This document shows, piece by piece, positions 1 to 5,068 of a stretch of 5,068 nucleotides of DNA. Both the position numbers and the translations under genes were made by a program. The stretch is from NCBI GenBank assembly GCA_946480885.1, contig CAMLLK010000099.1, positions 1-5,068 of the forward strand. Direction: 5' to 3'. How positions within the stretch are numbered: the first letter of the stretch is position 1; each line of letters begins with the position of its first letter. This DNA comes from an uncultured Thermoproteales archaeon. Lineage in GTDB: Archaea; Thermoproteota; Thermoprotei; Thermoproteales; Thermoproteaceae. The notes under the pieces are model-generated. The model made no database searches. It was not told where the DNA came from and worked only from the letters and a program-made list of their open reading frames with translations.

Positions 1-1
1 C

Positions 2-1291
2 TTCGGAGGGCCGCCGCTGCAAGAGGGTAACCTGGAGGGTTTTGACGTCATCGCTTTCAAAATTGTGCCTTTCAATGGAGTATTTATCTTCACGGCGGCG
101 TTAGTGGGCATCTTAGTGGCTCTCTACTCTCCGCCATATATGGAACACAGAGCCCGCGAAGTTGGGAGAGACTCCTCACTATTCTACCTCACATATGGCT
201 TCTTCACAGGTGGGCTTGCCGGCTCTTTCGCTGCTGCTAATTTAATTGTTGTATATATACTGATAGAAATTGCGCTAATCGCCTCTCTATTCCAAGTCCT
301 CTACTACGGCTACGGCGACAGAGTGAGAATTACAATTATGTATTTAGTGTGGTCTCATGCTGGCGCTTTGTTAATCTTAGCCGGTTTCATACTTCTATAT
401 CTAAAAAATGTCTTCTACGTCCCCTATTTAATAGATAGCGGGCCGCTGGGGCCTGACCCCCTGGCCTTTTTATTAATTCTCTTAGGATCTTTGATCAAAA
501 TGGCGGCTCTTGGAGTCCATATGTGGCTGCCTTACGTCCACGCCGAGGCGCCGACCCCTCTCTCAGCTTTATTAAGCCCAGTACTAGTCGGCGTGGGGGG
601 TTATATAATCGCAGCGGTGGCGATGTACCTACTGCCGAGCCTTGAGTGGAGTAATTGGCTTATTCAATACGCCGTCGCTACAGCAATATATGGGGGGTTG
701 ATGGCGTTTTTACAGAGAGATATCAAGAGGTTGTTCGCCTACTCTACAGTTTCTCAAATGGGCTACCTCCTCCTGGCTGTGGCTTTATTCAACCCCTACG
801 GCTACGCCGCCGCCGCGTTGTTATACCTAAGCCACGGCTTAGGCAAGGCGGTTTTGTTCATGACCTCTGGGTACTTTATAATGCATCTCCACACTCGCGA
901 CTTGGGGAGGATGGGAGGTCTATACGGCTGGCGTCCCGAGCTGGCGGGCGCCACTATCGTCGGCTTTTTAAACCTTGCGGGGGTTTTGACAATCGGCATG
1001 GTGTCTGAAATATTTTTAACAGTGGCCTACGTTGAGAAATTCCGCGACGCCTACGTCTACTATCTACAGTACGCTTTGATATTGTTAGTTACCGCCATAT
1101 ACGCCTTCAATACCACCAGAGTGGTGTTTTTTGGACCGCATAGACACGAAGGCCAGGGCTCTGTAGACATTGCGTTGGTGTCTATAGTAGCCACGGCGTT
1201 TATATCAGTGGTGTTGTTCATACCGCCTTTCTCTACGATGTTGGTAGATAATCTATATAAGAATATTGAGTTGGCGAGGCTATGGAGTTAA
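2..1291 (+). CDS. nuoM: NADH-quinone oxidoreductase (complex I) subunit M, antiporter-like; 5' end cut by window edge
   Basis: Proton-translocating membrane subunit of respiratory complex I (Proton_antipo_M family), in the cytoplasmic membrane. The frame is open to the left edge, and the 21 codons before the first GTG (65) fit the family's N-terminal half, so the start lies outside and about 430 residues are visible. Counting from the codon at position 2, I see the TM5 glutamate E89 (nt 266-268), TM7 lysine K166 (497-499), the HxWLPxxHAEAPTP loop at 173-186, DIKRLFAYSTVSQMGY from 240, and a lysine K282 (845-847) in SHGLGKA. The HTRD...MGGL stretch (297-306) and the TM12 glutamate E336 (1007-1009) are what distinguish NuoM from NuoL and NuoN, which have lysine in TM12. 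The TM8 lysine of E. coli NuoM (K265) is glycine here. The gene overlaps nuoL by 10 bases. A subunit of a membrane-bound hydrogenase or Mrp antiporter is the alternative, but the nuoL neighbour argues for complex I. Family sure; M assignment good. Confidence 0.9.
   Translation, partial: FGGPPLQEGNLEGFDVIAFKIVPFNGVFIFTAALVGILVALYSPPYMEHRAREVGRDSSLFYLTYGFFTGGLAGSFAAANLIVVYILIEIALIASLFQVLYYGYGDRVRITIMYLVWSHAGALLILAGFILLYLKNVFYVPYLIDSGPLGPDPLAFLLILLGSLIKMAALGVHMWLPYVHAEAPTPLSALLSPVLVGVGGYIIAAVAMYLLPSLEWSNWLIQYAVATAIYGGLMAFLQRDIKRLFAYSTVSQMGYLLLAVALFNPYGYAAAALLYLSHGLGKAVLFMTSGYFIMHLHTRDLGRMGGLYGWRPELAGATIVGFLNLAGVLTIGMVSEIFLTVAYVEKFRDAYVYYLQYALILLVTAIYAFNTTRVVFFGPHRHEGQGSVDIALVSIVATAFISVVLFIPPFSTMLVDNLYKNIELARLWS
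1282..1291 (+). promoter_or_regulatory. 10-base overlap of nuoM end and nuoL start
   Basis: The nuoL ATG at 1282 precedes the nuoM TAA at 1289-1291. The only purine-rich stretch upstream is a GAGG at 1276-1279, just two bases from the ATG and too close to act as a normal ribosome binding site, so re-initiation by ribosomes finishing nuoM is more likely. The overlap is seen; its use is inferred. Confidence 0.55.
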
Positions 1292-3135
1292 TATTCTTAA
1301 CTATCTTCGCGCCCCTCTTCGCCTCTATAGCCTCTCTCTTTAGTAAGTCAGAGAAAATTAAAGCTTGGTCAGTAGCCGCCGCCTCATTTATATCCGCGGC
1401 CGCTGCTACTCAGTTGTACTTCACAGTGCAGTCTGCAGTTTTTCAACTCCCATGGTTAGAGCCCGTGGGGGCTTTTATAGAGTTTAGAATAGATAGCCTA
1501 AGTAAGACTATGGGCGTATTAGTGACGTGGCTCATAGCCGCCATTGCGTTGTATTCAGTGAAGTATATGGAGGGGGACTATCGCCCAGGTTGGTACTGGT
1601 TTTTCTTCGGCTTTTTCGCGACGTCGATGTTGATAGTTGTCTACGCCGGCAACCTCTGGTTTTTACTAATAGGGTGGGAGGGGGTGGGCCTCGCCTCCTG
1701 GGCTCTAATTGGGCATTGGTATAGGGATGAGTTTGATAAATGGGTCGGCAAAGAGGAAAAAGTCATGGGGGTGCCGTACTGGTGGACGCCGAGCGTGGCG
1801 GGGCTGAGGGCAATTCTCACCGTGAGGCTCGGCGACGCGTTTTTCATCATAGCAATAGCGATGTTCTATATACTGGCTGGTTCCGCCTCGCTCGGGGGCT
1901 TGGCCGTGTCGGAGGCGTTAAAGACGCTGGGGGTTGTGCCTCTGATATTCTTCGCCCTTGGGCCATTTACCAAAAGTGCGCAATTTCCATTCCACGAGTG
2001 GTTGCTAACAGCCATGACGGGACCCACGTCTGTCTCTGCGATGATCCACGCTGCCACTATGGTAAAGGCAGGTGTCTACGTCTTAATCATAACGGCGCCG
2101 TTGTTTATACTAGTCCAAGGCGCAGAGCTCTACTTCTGGCTAGTCCTAGCGCTAGGCATGGCCACGGCCTTCGTCGCTACTCTAATTGCGTTGACGGCTA
2201 TGGAGTTTAAAATTGTGTTGGCCGGCTCTACAGCGGCTAATTTAGGCATCATCGCGGCGGCCACTGGAGCCGCGGGCGTGTTGGGCTTGGCAGAGCCTAA
2301 ACTATTGGAAAAACTATTGGGCTTTGCGTTTCTCCACATAGTGGGACACGCCGTCTCTAAGGCGTCGTTATTCATGGGCTTCGGCGCGGTTATACATGAA
2401 GCTGGGACTAGGTTCATTGGAGAGGTGGGTAGACTAGCGGGGCGTATGAAAATAACTTTCTTAGCAATGGCCCTGGCTATGTTAAGCCTAGTGGGAATTC
2501 CGCCGTTTATCGGATACATATCGAAAGACTTGGCGTTGGAGAACGTGTTAGAGGTGGGGCACCTAATGCACTTAGATTTACTCCAGTGGGCCGTCTACCT
2601 ATTGATATTCATCACCCCCATCTATGGCATGCGTCTAATTGGTTTGACTTTTATCCACGGCAGAGAATCGAAAGAAATACACGAAGCCCCCGTTTTGATG
2701 TGGGCTCCGTATACTGCGTTGGCAATTGTGGCGTTGGCGTTAGGTATATATTATTCCATATATATAAAATTCCCCATCACCCCGGCGTTGTTTTTCGCAC
2801 TCTCAGGCCTCTTAGTGGGTCTTCTGCTATACGTGGTATCTCCCGGCGTTAAGTCGAATTTGTTAAAGCCGGCTTGGGAGTTTCTCCACCGCCGCTTTTA
2901 CATACCGCTTCTCTACGACGGGGCGTTGCCTTTCGTCTATACAAAATTCGCCAGATTTATCGACGTAGTTTTCGACAAGACAATATTCGACGGTTTGTAC
3001 CACGGCGTATTGCCAGCCGCGTTTAGTGCGTTATCTAACTGGGCGCGTAGACTAATCACGGGTCATTTAAGTATATATGTGTTGTACGGTTTAGTTGGAT
3101 TGTTTATATTCTTATTGATAGTGGCGCTATGGTAG
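1282..3135 (+). CDS. nuoL: NADH-quinone oxidoreductase (complex I) subunit L, complete
   Basis: Largest antiporter-like subunit, at the distal end of the complex I membrane arm; 617 residues, close to E. coli NuoL (613). The start at 1282 gives a typical hydrophobic first helix (MELIFLTIFAPLFASI) and overlaps the nuoM stop. Key residues are all present: E133 in GWEGVGLASW (TM5), D185 in VRLGD, K231 in TKSAQFPFHEW (TM7), H256 in IHAATM, H352/H356/K360 (equivalent to E. coli H334/H338/K342) and K415 in GYISKD (TM12, equivalent to K399). The C-terminal part (about 535-575), with FYIPLLYDG and IFDGLYHG, followed by a last helix at about 593-616, matches the lateral amphipathic helix and anchor peculiar to NuoL. 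Oddities: a loop about 20 residues longer than E. coli near 146-178, tryptophan rich; K262 where E. coli has threonine; and the conserved DIKRxLAYSTxSQ motif reduced to EFKIVLAGSTAAN (308-320). Overlaps the next gene by 7 bases. Confidence 0.95.
   Translation: MELIFLTIFAPLFASIASLFSKSEKIKAWSVAAASFISAAAATQLYFTVQSAVFQLPWLEPVGAFIEFRIDSLSKTMGVLVTWLIAAIALYSVKYMEGDYRPGWYWFFFGFFATSMLIVVYAGNLWFLLIGWEGVGLASWALIGHWYRDEFDKWVGKEEKVMGVPYWWTPSVAGLRAILTVRLGDAFFIIAIAMFYILAGSASLGGLAVSEALKTLGVVPLIFFALGPFTKSAQFPFHEWLLTAMTGPTSVSAMIHAATMVKAGVYVLIITAPLFILVQGAELYFWLVLALGMATAFVATLIALTAMEFKIVLAGSTAANLGIIAAATGAAGVLGLAEPKLLEKLLGFAFLHIVGHAVSKASLFMGFGAVIHEAGTRFIGEVGRLAGRMKITFLAMALAMLSLVGIPPFIGYISKDLALENVLEVGHLMHLDLLQWAVYLLIFITPIYGMRLIGLTFIHGRESKEIHEAPVLMWAPYTALAIVALALGIYYSIYIKFPITPALFFALSGLLVGLLLYVVSPGVKSNLLKPAWEFLHRRFYIPLLYDGALPFVYTKFARFIDVVFDKTIFDGLYHGVLPAAFSALSNWARRLITGHLSIYVLYGLVGLFIFLLIVALW
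3129..3135 (+). promoter_or_regulatory. Overlapping start/stop of nuoL and nuoN (ATGGTAG), likely translational coupling
   Basis: The ATG of the NuoN-like gene lies inside the last codons of nuoL, and the nuoL TAG follows in the other frame. No purine-rich Shine-Dalgarno stretch precedes the ATG (GTGGCGCT). Ribosomes finishing nuoL would be in place to restart, which would help fix subunit ratios. The overlap is seen; coupling is inferred. Confidence 0.6.
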
Positions 3136-4367
3136 AGCTCTTTGCGATTTTATCTCTAGCACTAGCTTTAGCCACGCCCTTGGCTCTTAAAGTAGATGGC
3201 CGCTTAATAGCTGCTGCGACGTCGTTAGTAGTTACATTACTGTCTATATACCTCAACTTGCCGCTTGGGGTTGTGATAGGCCTGGCGGCTTTTGCAATAT
3301 CTCTTGACACAGGACTTAAATCATTTGGAGTGTCTTTAGCATACGCAGCTCTAGCCACTGTTTTGGCAATCTATGTGTACTACAGCTCTGCTCCAGTCAT
3401 TTACTCACTTGTGGCCTTGGTTTTAGTAACGGCGGCGACATACGGCCTCTTGGCTATGGGGAAGACTAGAGACAATATAGAAGCAGCCGTTAAGTACGTA
3501 GTGTTTTCAGGTGTAGGCAAATCGCTTATAGTAATAGGCTATGTCTTGGCCGTGTCTGGCTACGTCCAGGGGGTGTACCTAATAGTCGTGGGCTTTATGT
3601 TCGAGCTGGGCATCGCCCCCTTCCACGCCTGGGTGGTGGATACCTATGCGTTAGGCAGCCCCAGAGGCGTGGCGGCGTTAGTGGTTTTTAGTAAAGTGTC
3701 TTCTCTATTCGTCTTATTGTCTATATTCCGAGGCCTACCTGCGATTTTTGAAACTGCTCTAGCAATGCTAGTAGTCTCCATGGCCTCTATGTTTATTGCA
3801 AACATCGCGGGCTTGACTGCGAAGACTCTGGGGAGGATCATGGCGTATTCATCAATTGCCCACATGTCGTATGTATATATGGCGTTGGCTCTGGCGTGGG
3901 TTTTAGAGACTTCAGGCGTGAGACATGTAAATCTACTTGGAGTAGCAACGTCTCCTTTCTACCTCGCCGCGTTGGTAATTATACTAGAGGCCTTGACTAC
4001 AGGCTTGGCCAAGGCCGGCGTCTTCGGCTATTTGACAACTCAGATGTCAGACGTCACTCCGCCGAGGAGAAGTGTCTTAAATGTTGTGAATATTTTCTCA
4101 CTACTTGGATTACCGCCTCTCCTAGGCTTTTGGCCAAAGCTATTTCTTATACTACTAGCCGTCGCCCATCCCAATACGGCCACCGCCGCGTTTTTAGTAG
4201 GTTGGGTAGTGTTGAATAGCGTAATCGCCACGCCGTATTACTTAAGAGCTGTAAGAATCGTCGCAGAGGGGCCAGCCAAACTCGCCGACAATATAACTAC
4301 GTCGTACACAGCGTTTGTCTCAACGGCCATGGGCATAGCCGTGCCCTTGATAGTATTTATGTTGTAA
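3129..4367 (+). CDS. nuoN: NADH-quinone oxidoreductase (complex I) subunit N-like, short and divergent
   Basis: Third antiporter-like membrane subunit, about 13-14 hydrophobic helices by eye. It has 412 residues against 485 in E. coli NuoN; aligned motifs are offset by about 36 residues at the front and 58 at TM12, so helices or loops are missing at the N-terminal side and inside. Family marks are EAAVKY (118-123), APFHAW (163-168) in place of VPFHLW, RIMAYSSIAHMSY (236-248), and GLPPLLGFWPKLF (327-339) with the TM12 lysine K337 that separates N from M. TM8 lysine K189 lies 30 residues after E159, exactly the E. coli K217-K247 spacing. However, the TM7 lysine itself is glutamate E159 (nt 3603-3605) and the TM5 glutamate position holds L97 (3417-3419). 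K295 sits at the NuoL K342 position. The EGAPTP loop is replaced by ALGSPRG. The start ATG overlaps the nuoL stop (ATGGTAG). Family sure; the N name rests on order, TM12 lysine and TM8 spacing. Confidence 0.82.
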   Translation: MVELFAILSLALALATPLALKVDGRLIAAATSLVVTLLSIYLNLPLGVVIGLAAFAISLDTGLKSFGVSLAYAALATVLAIYVYYSSAPVIYSLVALVLVTAATYGLLAMGKTRDNIEAAVKYVVFSGVGKSLIVIGYVLAVSGYVQGVYLIVVGFMFELGIAPFHAWVVDTYALGSPRGVAALVVFSKVSSLFVLLSIFRGLPAIFETALAMLVVSMASMFIANIAGLTAKTLGRIMAYSSIAHMSYVYMALALAWVLETSGVRHVNLLGVATSPFYLAALVIILEALTTGLAKAGVFGYLTTQMSDVTPPRRSVLNVVNIFSLLGLPPLLGFWPKLFLILLAVAHPNTATAAFLVGWVVLNSVIATPYYLRAVRIVAEGPAKLADNITTSYTAFVSTAMGIAVPLIVFML

Positions 4368-4368
4368 C

Positions 4369-4920
4369 ATGCCAGTAGAGAAGACTTTAGTCATTCTAAA
4401 ACCTGACGCGGTGGCGAGAGGTCTAGTAGGCGAGATATTGTCGAGGTTTGAGAGAGCTGGGCTGGAGATAGTGGCTATGAAAATGGTTAGAGCCACTCCG
4501 AGACAAATAGAGGAGTTCTACCCATCTAGCGAAGAGTGGCTGAGGTCTGTGGGTAATAAGTTAATAAAGGCCTACGCCGAGCTAGGCGTAGACCCATCGT
4601 CTAAGCTCGGCACTTCAGACCCCGTCGAGATAGGGCTAAAGATAAAAAAGAGTTTAGTAGAGTACATGACGTCGGGGCCCATTGTCTTAATAGTACTAAA
4701 GGGCAATCGGGCGGTTGAAGTAGTGAGAAAATTAGTGGGGCCCACTGCTCCCCACGCCGCCCCACCCGGCACTATTAGAGGAGACTATTCAATAGATTCG
4801 CCAGACTTAGCTGCCGAGGAGGGGAGAGTGGTGTATAACTTAGTCCACGCCTCAGACAGCCCGGCGGAGGCCGAGCGAGAGATAAAGTTTTGGTTTTCGA
4901 AAGAGGAGATTCTAGACTAG
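4369..4920 (+). CDS. ndk: Nucleoside diphosphate kinase with two insertions
   Basis: Transfers the terminal phosphate of an NTP to an NDP through a phosphohistidine; cytoplasmic. The N-terminal TLVILKPDAVARGLVGEI carries K11. Y51, R120, T126, R137 (in PGTIRGDY), N157 and the catalytic histidine H160 in NLVHASDS (nt 4846-4848) match human NDK-A K12, Y52, R88, T94, R105, N115 and H118, so the enzyme should be active. It has 183 residues, against about 140-152 in most of the family. Counting between conserved residues shows about 33 extra residues between Y51 and R120 (roughly 53-95) and 10 extra between R137 and N157 (roughly 143-152, in or next to the loop before the active histidine), while the C-terminal tail is about 11 residues shorter than the human enzyme. 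The ATG lies 1 base after the nuoN stop with no Shine-Dalgarno site, so expression probably depends on the upstream transcript and on coupled translation. Confidence 0.96.
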   Translation: MPVEKTLVILKPDAVARGLVGEILSRFERAGLEIVAMKMVRATPRQIEEFYPSSEEWLRSVGNKLIKAYAELGVDPSSKLGTSDPVEIGLKIKKSLVEYMTSGPIVLIVLKGNRAVEVVRKLVGPTAPHAAPPGTIRGDYSIDSPDLAAEEGRVVYNLVHASDSPAEAEREIKFWFSKEEILD

Positions 4921-5067
4921 TTTTAGACTATATACTAATAAGTTAAAGACTAGGCGGGGGAAGTTTCTGATTTCTCTAGTTACAGGTAGTACCGCCAAGA
5001 CGGGTCCCTCAAGATTTGTATTTAGTACTCTAGTTTCGATTTTTTTATTGCAAACTACTCCCTCTTC
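4912..5067 (-). CDS. C-terminal end of an unrecognised convergent gene, cut by the right edge
   Basis: On the - strand one frame is open from the window edge (first full codon 5065-5067) to a TAG at 4912-4914, giving 51 residues. It begins EEGVVCNKKIETRVLNTNLE and ends PRLVFNLLVYSLKLV. The composition (mixed charged and beta-branched hydrophobic residues, AGA arginines, purine-rich sense strand) resembles the neighbouring genes, and the stop falls almost exactly at the end of ndk, a normal tail-to-tail arrangement. The two genes would share 9 bases, with both TAG stops supplied by the TCTAGACTAG sequence at 4911-4920. I do not recognise the family and see no diagnostic motif. The opposite strand also has a stop-free frame here but no start codon and a serine/threonine-rich product, so the - strand reading is better. 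A run of this length open by chance cannot be excluded. Confidence 0.5.
   Translation of the reverse strand, partial: EEGVVCNKKIETRVLNTNLEGPVLAVLPVTREIRNFPRLVFNLLVYSLKLV
5040..5046 (+). terminator. Possible oligo-T transcription terminator downstream of ndk
   Basis: A run of seven T on the + strand about 120 bases after the ndk stop is the longest T run in the 148-base tail. Archaeal RNA polymerase can terminate at T-rich tracts without a hairpin. The run falls inside the putative convergent gene (as lysine codons), so it may simply be coding sequence. No other stop signal for the nuo-ndk transcript is evident, apart from a TTTT directly after ndk at 4921-4924. Confidence 0.25.
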
Positions 5068-5068
5068 T

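Noticed and set aside
65..67. GTG at 65 as the nuoM start
   Set aside because: It falls inside a conserved membrane segment, the frame is open further upstream, and the chain would lack the N-terminal helices of the family.
441..471. GC hairpin (GGCC/GGCC and GGGG/CCCC arms) followed by five T, like an intrinsic terminator
   Set aside because: It lies within the nuoM coding frame, in a loop reading SGPLGPDPLAF, and archaeal termination does not rely on such hairpins.
655..1008. 117-codon open frame inside nuoM
   Set aside because: Arginine and glycine rich out-of-frame product over the conserved core of NuoM; no family motif.
1740..2210. 156-codon open frame in another + frame inside nuoL
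   Set aside because: The product is rich in Arg, His and Gly as expected from out-of-frame reading of NuoL; the conserved NuoL frame explains the sequence.
2130..2519. 129-codon open frame on the - strand opposite nuoL
   Set aside because: It is antisense to well-conserved NuoL motifs, its product is an alanine/proline/asparagine-rich mirror of membrane codons, and it has no independent support.
4644..4649. A6 run as a terminator for the - strand gene
   Set aside because: It lies within ndk coding sequence as Lys codons, about 260 bases past the putative - strand stop, with nothing else to support it.
4929..4945. AT-rich TATATACTAATAAG as a promoter TATA box
   Set aside because: No gene starts downstream on the + strand within the window and no purine-rich BRE stands in front of it; it lies between convergent gene ends.
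4922..5068. Stop-free + strand frame after ndk
   Set aside because: It has no ATG, GTG or usable start in the tail and gives a Ser/Thr-rich product; the - strand frame over the same bases is more protein-like.

Overview
The window most likely comes from a hyperthermophilic crenarchaeon of the Thermoproteales, and Pyrobaculum is my best guess. The reasons are the roughly even GC content, the AGA/AGG, TTA and CTA rich codon use, genes packed with overlapping stops and starts, no clear Shine-Dalgarno sites, and an enlarged nucleoside diphosphate kinase. The genus is inferred from general resemblance, not from a database search.

Layout: four genes on the + strand fill positions 2-4920 with almost no spacers. 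The first three are the large antiporter-like, proton-translocating membrane subunits of respiratory complex I, in the order M-L-N. nuoM (2-1291) is cut by the left edge. nuoL (1282-3135) is complete and has the diagnostic C-terminal lateral-helix region. The third gene (3129-4367) is a short, divergent NuoN-like subunit. ndk (4369-4920), a nucleoside diphosphate kinase, starts one base after the nuoN stop. The neighbouring stop/start pairs overlap by 10 and 7 bases and are then spaced by 1 base, which suggests one transcript with translational coupling. The final 148 bases hold an open frame on the - strand. It reads as the C-terminal end of an unrecognised convergent gene whose stop overlaps the end of ndk.

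How the genes work together: M, L and N would sit side by side in the cytoplasmic membrane arm of complex I, each carrying a line of charged residues across the membrane that moves protons when the redox arm is reduced. No redox-arm gene lies in the window, so the electron donor cannot be read from it. Ndk equalises nucleoside triphosphate pools in the cytoplasm; I see no mechanistic link to complex I beyond co-transcription.

The most interesting signal is how the channel residues are distributed among the three antiporter subunits. NuoM lacks the usual TM8 lysine. NuoL has an extra lysine at that same position. NuoN has lost the TM5 glutamate and has glutamate instead of lysine in TM7. All three carry a lysine at the position equivalent to E. 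coli NuoL K342. I see no mobile element, CRISPR array, RNA gene or clearly new system; the window is core metabolism with lineage-specific variation.
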